Shown piece by piece: positions 38,976 to 45,360 of a stretch of DNA of 45,360 bases (positions are counted from its first letter, which is position 1; every line of letters starts with the position of its first letter). The translations under genes were made by a program, and so were the position numbers. This DNA is from a virus, in the IMG/VR virus record IMGVR_UViG_3300034418_006661, positions 1-45,360 of that record; one strand, given 5' to 3'. Below the pieces are notes generated by a model. That model ran no database searches and was not told where the DNA came from. It saw nothing but the letters and a program-made list of their open reading frames with translations.

Positions 38976-41081
38976 CTAGCCGATCGCCCTATACCGACGG
39001 AAAAACTTCTTGTCATCAAACTTAGCTGCCTCTTTCTTCTTCGGTGTCTGAGCAGCAAGCAGCGCCAAACCTGAGCTTATCGTAAGGTCATACTTGGTCC
39101 GCTTATCTATACGGAACCCTATCCAGTCCTCAAGCGTCTTGTCGAAGTACATGTTCCCATACTCGCCTGTTTCGTAGTTAATGCCAACATGGTTGTGTAT
39201 GTACTGCTCAATAGCTTGCGCGTGTGCGTGTATCACATCCTGAGAGTTTGATGGTATACCCTTGGTCTTTGACATCTGACCAGAACCAGACATCAAGTGC
39301 TTCGGTCTCTCAAGAAGATAACCATCGTAACCCCTTGATTCAAAGTACCTTGCAATTCCGTACTTGTTGTTCTCAATCAGCAGTGGGTAGCCGTAGAACA
39401 CAGCGCACATCAGAACATCCTCATAGAAGATCTTCGCCATGTCTGGTCGAGAGGCGTACTCTACAACGAACATATTAGACGGCCTGTTCATGGAGAACTT
39501 GTTGTACATGTGCAGCGCACCCTTAGATCCCCTGCCATCTACTGTCGCATCAATATCATAGGAGTCGACACCACCTACACCATAGTGAGGGAACGGAGGC
39601 ATGCGTTTTCCCCTATCCTCATAGATGACACTCCTCTCATCCTCACCAGGCATCCATGACACCCTAAACCTACCGTGTCTGTCTGGTGTGAAGACAACCT
39701 TCTTGTCCTGCTCCTCCCAGATGAAGTTGCCACTCACAACAGGGTTAGGGAACAGATCCTGGTTGTAATCTATCTGCTCGTATATCTTACCTATGTTGAA
39801 CAGACTGCCGTCGATGCTGTCTCTGAACGCTTCGTCCTCAGTGAACGGGAACTGACGTACCACCTCATTGAGTTCAGAGGAATCAAACTTAAGCGACTCA
39901 CGTTCGTTCTTCAGGTACTCCTTGGCACCGATCAGTATAGGCGCACCATCAAGCCCATCAACAGGCTCCTCAGGTGTCTCAACGATAGGGTTGCCGTACA
40001 CATCAAAGAAACCCTCAAGGGCCTCATAAGCTGGTATGAATATCCTGTACAGCCCAGAGGTAGTCCTGCCGTTCTGGTTTCGCTTCGTTGGGTCGCTGTC
40101 CTCCCATAGCTTCTTGTACTCCTCACCTCCCTTGCTCATTGGGTTCACCGTGCTACCCACCATAGCCTTCCCAACAACTCTCCTACCAACAATAAGACAG
40201 GTTCTTTGGATACGCCATGCTTCTCTTATGTCAGCAGGGTCCTCCCACTTACCAGCCTCATCGAGATAGAGCATGTGAAGTTTCAATCCGTCATAGGCGT
40301 TGTTGGTCGTGTTCTTCCAGTTGATGATGGTGTCAAGTGCCTCACCCTGAATAGCAGTCTTGTTCTTCTTGGTGATACGCTTTGATGGCTCACGAAAAGC
40401 AAGTTCCATCCTTGGGTTGGTGGTACCATCCTGGATAGGTTTGAAGAAGAACGGATAACCCCTGAACATGTTCACGACCTTGTTCATGAAGATGTTCTCC
40501 TGAGCGTCCTTACCAGTCTTGGATTGTATGCCCAGAACCTTATTCTTTACCTGAGTCGCCTCATCAGTAACGACCGCTGAGCACATGTTAGTGTATCCAG
40601 AACGGCGACACTTAGTATAAAGCTGGCCCAAGCAGCGAGGATCAACTTCACAAGCAGCCATATGTAAAAAGATCTCGCGCTGGAACGCAAGATAGCTAGG
40701 GTATCCGACATCGATCTTTGTCCATTGCAGCATCATGTAATGCCTGCCCGTAATATACGTTGGTGTCCCGTTGTTCATGAACCACACACCCTCTCTACGT
40801 CTACGAAACTCCTGCTCTATATAACCCTCATACATATCCCTGAAACCCTTTGGCTTCTCTAACCACTCATCCATGGATTTGACTTTGTCCATGTCCTGCG
40901 GAACAGGCACACGCATCCATTTCTGCTCCTTCTTTGGTTTATCAGAGAACAGTATGTCTTTTTTTGGTGGTTGCTTGGGCAGCACAACAAGAAGCCCATG
41001 GAGCTCAATAGCCTCACCATGGGTTTCATTAGGGTCAATAACTATACCCTCTGTGCTGTATCCATCAACCTTTATTAGCAT
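38976..41081 (-). CDS. terL: Terminase large subunit, 701 aa
   Basis: The N-terminal ATPase has a deviant Walker A, KCRRSGYTNM (residues 157-166), which parallels lambda gpA KSARVGYSKM with Lys at the first position. A Walker B, LHMLYLDEA, lies at about 268-276. The nuclease half begins near VGGVDSYDIDA (about 502) and continues LLIENNKYGIARYFESRG, as in RNase H-like TerL nucleases. NNGTPTYITGRHYMMLQWTK near residue 103 is a pattern I know from crAss-like terminases. The enzyme packages DNA through the portal, whose gene is next. The start overlaps the UDP-galactopyranose mutase gene by 17 nt. No small terminase subunit is obvious next to it. The AAG codon at 40611-40613 encodes the Walker A lysine. 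Confidence 0.88.
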   Translation of the reverse strand: MLIKVDGYSTEGIVIDPNETHGEAIELHGLLVVLPKQPPKKDILFSDKPKKEQKWMRVPVPQDMDKVKSMDEWLEKPKGFRDMYEGYIEQEFRRRREGVWFMNNGTPTYITGRHYMMLQWTKIDVGYPSYLAFQREIFLHMAACEVDPRCLGQLYTKCRRSGYTNMCSAVVTDEATQVKNKVLGIQSKTGKDAQENIFMNKVVNMFRGYPFFFKPIQDGTTNPRMELAFREPSKRITKKNKTAIQGEALDTIINWKNTTNNAYDGLKLHMLYLDEAGKWEDPADIREAWRIQRTCLIVGRRVVGKAMVGSTVNPMSKGGEEYKKLWEDSDPTKRNQNGRTTSGLYRIFIPAYEALEGFFDVYGNPIVETPEEPVDGLDGAPILIGAKEYLKNERESLKFDSSELNEVVRQFPFTEDEAFRDSIDGSLFNIGKIYEQIDYNQDLFPNPVVSGNFIWEEQDKKVVFTPDRHGRFRVSWMPGEDERSVIYEDRGKRMPPFPHYGVGGVDSYDIDATVDGRGSKGALHMYNKFSMNRPSNMFVVEYASRPDMAKIFYEDVLMCAVFYGYPLLIENNKYGIARYFESRGYDGYLLERPKHLMSGSGQMSKTKGIPSNSQDVIHAHAQAIEQYIHNHVGINYETGEYGNMYFDKTLEDWIGFRIDKRTKYDLTISSGLALLAAQTPKKKEAAKFDDKKFFRRYRAIG

Positions 41082-42189
41082 CCGACAAAAACTTTTTTGA
41101 CTTGTTTAATGCAGACGCTATTACCTGATGCATATCGTAATACTTGTACTCAGCAAGCCTACCTCCGAATATTACGTTTTTCTCTTTTGATGCCATCTCC
41201 TTGTACTTGCTATACCTGACCTTACTCTCTTCGTCATAACATGGGTAGTAAGCCTCTTTACCTCTATAGTATTCATCTGGGTACTCCACACTGACAACGG
41301 TAGATTTTGTTTTTGGCCTATTGGCTTTTAGAAAAAGTTTGTGTTCTATAACCCTTGTGTACGGCGTGTCTTCGTCTGTGTAGTTCATTACAGCACAACC
41401 TTGAAACACATCTTGAGCATACTGACCGTGTTCCCAACGAAGTGACCTGTAATTTAAATCTCCCTCTGAGTAGTTAAAATAAGCATCAATTGGTCCAGTA
41501 TAAACTACAGTATCAGCGTACTTGTCTAAGTAGTCTTTATTCTTTAAATAGCATGTGTTTAGCTGAACCTTGATGTTTTCATGATCAAGTATATTCTCAA
41601 TCATACTTGTGTATCCATTAATTGGAATGCCCTCATACTTATCGTCAAAGTACCTTGAATCCCATTCAAACCTCAACGGAAGCCTTTTAATTATACTTGC
41701 TGGAAGCTCAGACGGATCAACACCCCATTGTTTCTTGGTGTAGCCTTTTATTAACTTGTTGTATATCGTTTTACCAACAGACGAGATAGCGTGATCCTTG
41801 AGGCTATTCTTGGGAGCAAGTGTGTACGACTGTGACTTTATCTTTTCTTTTGCTTCGTGAGCAGTACTAACACCCCAGAGTTGATTAAACGTCCACATAT
41901 TAAAAGGAAGCGAGTACACCTTTCCGTTGTTGTTTGCAACAGGAGAGAAAGCTGTATGCTCGAACTCAGCAAATTTATTTACCCAATCCCATATAAACTT
42001 GTCGTTCGTATGAAAGATGTGAGGTCCATACATATGAACATCAATACCAGTGGCTGATTTCTTTGTGTAGCAATTTCCGCCTATGTGATCTCTTTTGTCA
42101 ATAACAAGGCACTCATGACCATCTTCAGCACACTGTCTTGCAAAGACACTACCAAAAAGACCAGACCCAACGATTAATACTTTACTCAT
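41065..42189 (-). CDS. glf: UDP-galactopyranose mutase
   Basis: I choose the ATG at 42189 (MSKVLIVGSGLFGSVFARQC). A TTG five codons earlier would run further into the neighbouring gene. The GxGxxG FAD loop, VIDKRDHIGGNCYT, HMYGPHIFHTND, YSLPFNMWTFNQLWG, GYTKKQWGVDPSELPASIIK and VSVEYPDEYYRGKEAYYP all match UDP-galactopyranose mutase (~370 residues, usual length). The enzyme isomerises UDP-galactopyranose to UDP-galactofuranose, a donor for bacterial surface glycans, in the cytoplasm. It follows three glycan-related genes with overlaps of 8-23 nt or 10-nt gaps, so galactofuranose transfer by a neighbouring glycosyltransferase is likely. The family call is strong; the substrate of the transferase is unknown. 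Confidence 0.93.
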   Translation of the reverse strand: MSKVLIVGSGLFGSVFARQCAEDGHECLVIDKRDHIGGNCYTKKSATGIDVHMYGPHIFHTNDKFIWDWVNKFAEFEHTAFSPVANNNGKVYSLPFNMWTFNQLWGVSTAHEAKEKIKSQSYTLAPKNSLKDHAISSVGKTIYNKLIKGYTKKQWGVDPSELPASIIKRLPLRFEWDSRYFDDKYEGIPINGYTSMIENILDHENIKVQLNTCYLKNKDYLDKYADTVVYTGPIDAYFNYSEGDLNYRSLRWEHGQYAQDVFQGCAVMNYTDEDTPYTRVIEHKLFLKANRPKTKSTVVSVEYPDEYYRGKEAYYPCYDEESKVRYSKYKEMASKEKNVIFGGRLAEYKYYDMHQVIASALNKSKKFLSDANKG

Positions 42190-42733
42190 TACAGTTGCTT
42201 TCAAACATTTTTATCCACAGCCTTTCAAAAACCCATGGAGCTCTATCTGTTGAATCATGTACGCTTTTAACATTTTTCCACCATTCCAGTGGCTTATTTG
42301 TTATCATGCTTGATGGTACTATGTACTGAGCCCCAACACAAAAGTCATAACTATCAGAACTAGGAATGCCTATTCTGTCAGATGTGCCTGATACGTCAAT
42401 ACCTGAGTCATGAGGTCTACCATTCCCATCACAGGAAAAAACATCACCTAACGGAAAAAATCCACTTGTGTGTGACTTAATCATTGTTGATAAATCACAA
42501 TGGTCAAAAGGATTTCCTTGACAAAAAACTATATAATCCGTTAACTGATCATAGTTATTTATTATGTGGTGCAAGAATGTATCTGACTCCCTATTTATAT
42601 TTTCTAAGGAGACACACTCCCTATCTAAATGATCGCCCTTATTGTATACATACAGGTCAAAATCAATAAACTGATCAACCCAGCTAACATCTTCGTTGTA
42701 CCTTGCAACAACAAGCGACTTTTGATCACTCAT
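42182..42733 (-). CDS. DUF3431-like protein of the glycan cassette, 183 aa
   Basis: VVARYNEDVSWV, LYVYNKG, ENINRESDTFLHHIINNYDQ, DYIVFCQGNPFDH, DFCVGAQYIVPSSMI, PLEWWKNV and APWVFERLWIKMF reproduce the motif order of DUF3431, a family seen in fungi, algae, giant viruses and some phages and generally suspected of glycosyltransferase activity. ARYNED and the HH/GNPF motifs could hold a metal and sugar site. Its end overlaps the mutase start by 8 nt, and it lies between a glycosyltransferase and the mutase, so it probably acts on the same glycan. No membrane segment or signal peptide is present. The family call is by memory; the reaction is not established. Confidence 0.72.
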   Translation of the reverse strand: MSDQKSLVVARYNEDVSWVDQFIDFDLYVYNKGDHLDRECVSLENINRESDTFLHHIINNYDQLTDYIVFCQGNPFDHCDLSTMIKSHTSGFFPLGDVFSCDGNGRPHDSGIDVSGTSDRIGIPSSDSYDFCVGAQYIVPSSMITNKPLEWWKNVKSVHDSTDRAPWVFERLWIKMFESNCNE

Positions 42734-42743
42734 AATAGAACTG

Positions 42744-43400
42744 TTACGTTGTTTGTATGCCAGGCCACTTAGCCTCTAACTTTTCCCTGTACTCCCAGTA
42801 CCTTCCCCATGCTGGTCCTCTCTTATTCAGTGTGACAGAATGATGATTGAGGTATGAATCATTGTTTTCTAATCGAACCTGTGGTGGGGCTTCTTGTGAA
42901 TTAACCAGCATAGTATATACCTTATGACCAGTGACAGATTTTGCCTGAGCGCAATAATCCTCAACATACAGATGATAGTCATCAAATGTCTCCTCATCAA
43001 ACATTATCCCATGAGTCTTATTAACAACGAGAAAACAACAATCTGCTGTACAAAGCTCGTGAACGCGAGATTCTGTTGACCAATGATAATTCCTGTTATC
43101 ATCAACACCAACCATACCAAGCGCAGCAAAATCACCAACCTCTGATATAGTGTTGTCTATCCTTTCTACAAGATCACTAGAGAATGATACGTCTTGGTGA
43201 GTTAGTATGACTATGTCGTTTGAACTTTTTGACAGTATCTCGTTATAGTTTTTTGCTGGCTTGTTCTTGTCGCTCTGAGCTATAACTTCAATACTTGTGT
43301 AAAGGTTACCTATGCTATGACCAAGGAAATTCTTGTGTACATCATAATCATGAGCGATGTAACCAATAGTCACTGAATCAAAATTTTTTGTTTTCTGCAT
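42744..43400 (-). CDS. Glycosyltransferase-like protein, 218 aa
   Basis: The sequence has NYNEILSKSSNDIVILTHQDV, LGMVGVDDN, ADCCFLVVNKTHGIMFDEE, FDDYHLYVEDYCAQAKS and a C-terminal LNHHSVTLNKRGPAWGRYWE then EKLEAKWPG. The HQDV motif, the F.DCC.LVVNK..G..FDE and F..YH.Y.ED.C motifs are those of PF13712-type GT-A glycosyltransferases (remembered from the family). It should transfer a sugar from a nucleotide donor in the cytoplasm. The start lies 23 nt inside the preceding GT gene. A DxD metal motif is not certain; HQDV and ED are the candidates. Confidence 0.7.
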   Translation of the reverse strand: MQKTKNFDSVTIGYIAHDYDVHKNFLGHSIGNLYTSIEVIAQSDKNKPAKNYNEILSKSSNDIVILTHQDVSFSSDLVERIDNTISEVGDFAALGMVGVDDNRNYHWSTESRVHELCTADCCFLVVNKTHGIMFDEETFDDYHLYVEDYCAQAKSVTGHKVYTMLVNSQEAPPQVRLENNDSYLNHHSVTLNKRGPAWGRYWEYREKLEAKWPGIQTT

Positions 43401-43995
43401 TTTTCATATCATCGTTAACAACAGATAGAAATTCAGATGCTGATGAAGTTGTTTGCAACTCCCCCTGAACAGCCTTCAACAGGCTGAAAGCATTCTTGGA
43501 GTTGTTCACTATCCAGTTGTCTCCGTACCAAACCTTAAGATTATCTGGTATTGGAACCCAATCATCCTTTCTCATGAAGATACAGCAGCCCCAGCCAGCA
43601 CCTATGTAGTGACCTGGCATGACACCAATGGTAGTATCATTTGGGTCCATCTTGTAGGACCCTGGGTGAAGACCTATCACGTTGCCTCTGTCATTCAAGA
43701 ACTCCTCAACAAGGCATATACCGTAGTCGAAGTCAATGTTTAAGTCGTCATTAATGATGCAAAGCAACAGGTTATTGGCCTTTTTAACACCCAAATTCCA
43801 AGCAGGGTTGACATATATGTTCTCCTTCTGCTCGTGTAAACACACCTTGCTATCTATATCAAACTTTGGCCTTGCTGAAGGATCGTTGTCTATGATGATA
43901 ATTTCATCAATGTTATCACTTGCGCACAGAGTATTAATAAGCCTTACCGTCCTATGTGATCGCCACATAGTCGGCATGATTACACTAAATTTCAT
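43378..43995 (-). CDS. GT2-like (GT-A) glycosyltransferase, 205 aa
   Basis: The N-terminus FSVIMPTMWRSHRTVRLINT, then IDEIIIIDNDPSARP, is the usual GT-A nucleotide-binding start. NPAWNLGVKKANNLLLCIIN and DDLNIDFDYG give the acidic metal motif, and GHYIGAGWGCCIFMRKDDWV the acceptor-side WG..IF motif. At 205 residues it lacks a membrane segment or extra C-terminal domain and is short compared with typical GT2 proteins. Its start overlaps the stop of the MazG-like gene (ATGA). It is the first of four glycan genes, probably translated from one message. Donor and acceptor are unknown, with UDP-galactofuranose made by the mutase of this cassette a natural candidate. Confidence 0.75.
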   Translation of the reverse strand: MKFSVIMPTMWRSHRTVRLINTLCASDNIDEIIIIDNDPSARPKFDIDSKVCLHEQKENIYVNPAWNLGVKKANNLLLCIINDDLNIDFDYGICLVEEFLNDRGNVIGLHPGSYKMDPNDTTIGVMPGHYIGAGWGCCIFMRKDDWVPIPDNLKVWYGDNWIVNNSKNAFSLLKAVQGELQTTSSASEFLSVVNDDMKNAENKKF

Positions 43996-44501
43996 TGCTT
44001 CAAAAATACGCCGTTAACGGTCTCACCCTTTCGTTCAGCTATCTCGTCGTAAGCGTGTCGAAGGCACTCAGCAGGATCGAGACCAAGCTGAGCTGACAGG
44101 ATGATGAGCGTTACAAGGCTGTCTCCTATCGCGTCGATCGTGTCCTCACGTTTGTTCTTGGCGAGAGAGCCAGCAAGCTCGCCAATCTCTTCTGTTACTT
44201 TGAGCATCTGCCGTGTGGCGTTTCGCTCTTGAATCAATCCTCGTTGATTCCCCCACTCAATGGTGGCTTGAATTAGTTCTGTAAAGTTCATTGAATCGTA
44301 TCTTTTTATGTCATCGAAGTCTATCACCTTATGCGTCATAAGGATGGATTGCACATGGCCTGCAACGCGCTTGATTGCTTTAATCTGAGGGCCACTGTAC
44401 CTGTGTGAGTAGTAGTTCAGTATATCGCTGAAGTTGTTCTCTATGTGCTCGATAGCTTTTTTGTATTTAGCAACCTCGCAGTTTTCGCATTGGTCTTTCA
44501 T
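43992..44501 (-). CDS. MazG-like nucleotide pyrophosphohydrolase, 169 aa
   Basis: The all-alpha NTP-PPase signature is visible at about residues 104-128: EEIGELAGSLAKNKREDTID followed by AIGDSLVTLIILSAQLGLDP, with EExxE and DxxxD metal ligands, then HAYDEIAERKGETVNGVFLK. The first ~75 residues are an extra helical domain (CENCEVAKYKKAIEHIENN, with a CxxC). Such proteins hydrolyse dNTP or (p)ppGpp-like substrates, and phages may use them to adjust host nucleotide pools. The stop overlaps the first glycosyltransferase (ATGA), and the start overlaps the previous stop by a few bases. It is therefore tied to the accessory block and not to packaging. The substrate is not deducible. Confidence 0.78.
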   Translation of the reverse strand: MKDQCENCEVAKYKKAIEHIENNFSDILNYYSHRYSGPQIKAIKRVAGHVQSILMTHKVIDFDDIKRYDSMNFTELIQATIEWGNQRGLIQERNATRQMLKVTEEIGELAGSLAKNKREDTIDAIGDSLVTLIILSAQLGLDPAECLRHAYDEIAERKGETVNGVFLKQ

Positions 44502-44725
44502 TCGTGTAATCTTAAGTTTTCTTGTTCTAAATACTGAAGCAGCATACTTCTGATCTGTCTCACTGTAAGCAGCTGCGAATCATCTAAGTTCTCTGTGTTC
44601 CATTTAAGTATTTCTCTCATGTACTCGTCTATTTCTCTGACGACATACTTCCACTTTGCTCCATTCATGAGATTGTCAAATCTCTCTTGCTGGTCAGGGA
44701 GATTGAATTCAAGTGTTACTTTCAT
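44498..44725 (-). CDS. Small conserved phage protein, 75 aa
   Basis: MKVTLEFNLPDQQERFDNLM with NGAKWKYVVREIDEYMREIL matches a small protein I have seen in many Bacteroidota phages (MKVTLEFNLPED..E...A..G...K..L...D..LR). It is helical in its second half, with no membrane segment or Cys. It is translated from the ATGA overlap with the 71-residue gene and overlaps the MazG-like gene by 4 nt. Its function is unknown. Confidence 0.6.
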   Translation of the reverse strand: MKVTLEFNLPDQQERFDNLMNGAKWKYVVREIDEYMREILKWNTENLDDSQLLTVRQIRSMLLQYLEQENLRLHE

Positions 44726-44937
44726 TCGTCTTCGTATCCAAAGGTTTCGTAGTAATATCGTTCTGCTCTCTTAGGGTCAAATCTATAGTCGATTTGATCC
44801 AAGCCTAGGTCGAAAGCATCCACAATTTGCTCCTTCTCCATCGCCTTAGCTTCTTCGAGCTTAGCTTTGTAGTACGGGTCAGACCAGTCAATCGTTGGGA
44901 GTTGGCTGATTAACCAATCGAGTGCTGTTTGGCTCAT
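44722..44937 (-). CDS. Small conserved phage protein, 71 aa
   Basis: The sequence ALDWLISQLPTIDWSDPYYK, then AKAMEKEQIVDAFDLGL and AERYYYETFGYEDE, matches a small helical protein common in Bacteroidota phages (..WL..QL......I..AK.MEK.QI...Y..G.....  ..YY.ETF). It is acidic, with no membrane segment and no known activity. It starts the run of ATGA-linked genes from 44937 down to 43378. A 152-nt leader region precedes it. Confidence 0.6.
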   Translation of the reverse strand: MSQTALDWLISQLPTIDWSDPYYKAKLEEAKAMEKEQIVDAFDLGLDQIDYRFDPKRAERYYYETFGYEDE

Positions 44938-45089
44938 TTGTCTGTGGTGTTAAAGGTTTCGTCAAGTATCTTGCGCAGAATACATGACATGAATCAATAT
45001 TTTACTTGTAAGTTCTTGACATCACAAACTGTGACCTCAAGTATACCCAATGGGGTTGATTTTGGATGGTTTCACCCAAACTATACCCG
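44938..45089 (-). other. 152-nt intergenic region before the 71-residue gene
   Basis: This is the longest gap in the window and I see no gene in it. On the minus strand it starts with a GTAACGG hairpin over the preceding stop codon (45086-45098), has a TATACTTG (7/8 match to TAnnTTTG) near 45050, and a sigma70-like pair further down. It could act as a leader or regulatory region. Confidence 0.55.
44999..45027 (-). promoter_or_regulatory. Weak sigma70-like promoter candidate
   Basis: The minus strand has TTGTGA (45022-45027), 17 nt, then TAAAAT (44999-45004): four and five of six matches to the -35 and -10 consensus. Bacteroidota promoters are normally of another type, so this may be chance. 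The expected leader is about 55 nt. Confidence 0.25.
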
Positions 45090-45335
45090 TTACGGGTTAT
45101 CCGTTACGGAATATTCGTAATCAATTTTTACAACCTCCATACTTTCGATTAGCATCTCAAGGTAGTGCTTGGCTTTGAGGAGATCGTCAAGACCTCCCTT
45201 GTCCTTGTACCTGCACACATACTTGATGATGTTGCCCTCAACGAACGGAATGTTGTTAACCATGCAGAACTCGTAGACCTCTACATTCATCTTCTTGTAG
45301 TGGTTGCCACCCACCTGTTTGTCTTTTACACTCAT
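45090..45335 (-). CDS. DUF3310-family protein, 81 aa
   Basis: VKDKQVGGNHYKKMNVEVYE, FCMVNNIPFVEGNIIKYVCR and YKDKGGLDDLLKAKHYLEML have the exact motif order of DUF3310 (VGG.HY..M...P.E......F..GN.IKY..RYK.KGG..DL.KA..YL). The family is widespread in phages, often near nucleotide metabolism genes, with no established activity. The remaining C-terminal residues (VVKIDYEYSVTDNP) are specific to this protein. The start overlaps a TGA of an upstream frame as ATGA, suggesting an upstream gene cut by the window edge. Confidence 0.78.
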   Translation of the reverse strand: MSVKDKQVGGNHYKKMNVEVYEFCMVNNIPFVEGNIIKYVCRYKDKGGLDDLLKAKHYLEMLIESMEVVKIDYEYSVTDNP

Positions 45336-45360
45336 GTGAACTGAATTTGTACTCCCGCCA
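45332..45360 (-). CDS. Possible 3' end of an upstream gene (partial)
   Basis: In one minus-strand frame the last 29 bases read ...AGVQIQFT and stop at a TGA that overlaps the DUF3310 ATG (ATGA), as at many junctions in this window. Only eight codons are visible, so no family can be named. Confidence 0.3.

Noticed and set aside
42190-42204. Longer UDP-galactopyranose mutase from a TTG start
   Set aside because: The ATG at 42189 gives the usual N-terminus, with the GxGxxG loop near residue 8.
44001-44008. TATTTTTG box before the first glycosyltransferase
   Set aside because: It lies inside the end of the MazG-like gene, and the two genes overlap by ATGA, so it is probably chance.

Overview
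The window looks like about 45 kb of the late region of a tailed, probably podovirus-type phage of a marine Bacteroidota (Flavobacteria-like) host. Every gene I can support lies on the minus strand, packed with ATGA, TAATG and TGATG overlaps. Three things point to Bacteroidota. Starts are preceded by A/T-rich leaders rather than Shine-Dalgarno sequences. Intergenic gaps carry TAnnTTTG (-7-like) boxes, often exactly TATATTTG. Several proteins carry modules typical of secreted marine Flavobacteria proteins: GCTDxxACNY cysteine repeats, dockerin-like DxNxDG loops and an M43 cytophagalysin-type protease. The gene order (TerL, portal, fibres, scaffold, capsid, tail ring/adaptor genes, tail muzzle, giant ejected protein) and several protein patterns resemble crAss-like phages. 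This rests on recalled family patterns, not on a search.

Layout in transcription order, from high to low coordinates. (1) 45360-43992: small accessory proteins, including a DUF3310-like protein and a MazG-like pyrophosphohydrolase. (2) 43995-41065: a four-gene glycan cassette with two GT-A-like glycosyltransferases, a DUF3431-like protein and UDP-galactopyranose mutase. (3) 41081-36540: large terminase and portal. (4) 36547-28712: a BppU-like adaptor, two long collagen-like tail fibres, and a LamG protein plus a small ORF whose codon use differs from their neighbours. (5) 28602-27724: three small proteins, one with a membrane segment and coiled coil. (6) 27674-24350: tandem paralogues (possible capsid decoration), scaffold and major capsid protein, closed by a strong hairpin terminator. 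(7) 24285-12732: a LamG-ended protein, a conserved crAss-type protein, two tail adaptor/ring proteins, a 2,274-residue tail protein with ten GCTD modules, and a separate protein resembling the usual muzzle C-terminus. (8) 12720-1492: two internal virion proteins and a 2,888-residue polyvalent ejected protein with methyltransferase and zincin signatures. (9) 1514-1: a GTA-type 3TM holin and a secreted pappalysin-like metalloprotease cut off by the window edge.

Read together, this is a virion-building and lysis region with unusual investment in the outside of the cell: collagen-like fibres, lectin-like folds, calcium-binding cysteine repeats, a secreted protease and galactofuranose/glycosyltransferase genes. 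The points I would follow first are the GCTD array, which appears to interrupt and split the tail muzzle; the protease, which shares dockerin-like loops with that tail protein; the glycan cassette; and the recurrent TATATTTG late-promoter candidate. No tRNA, rRNA, CRISPR array, integrase, reverse transcriptase or transposase was seen.
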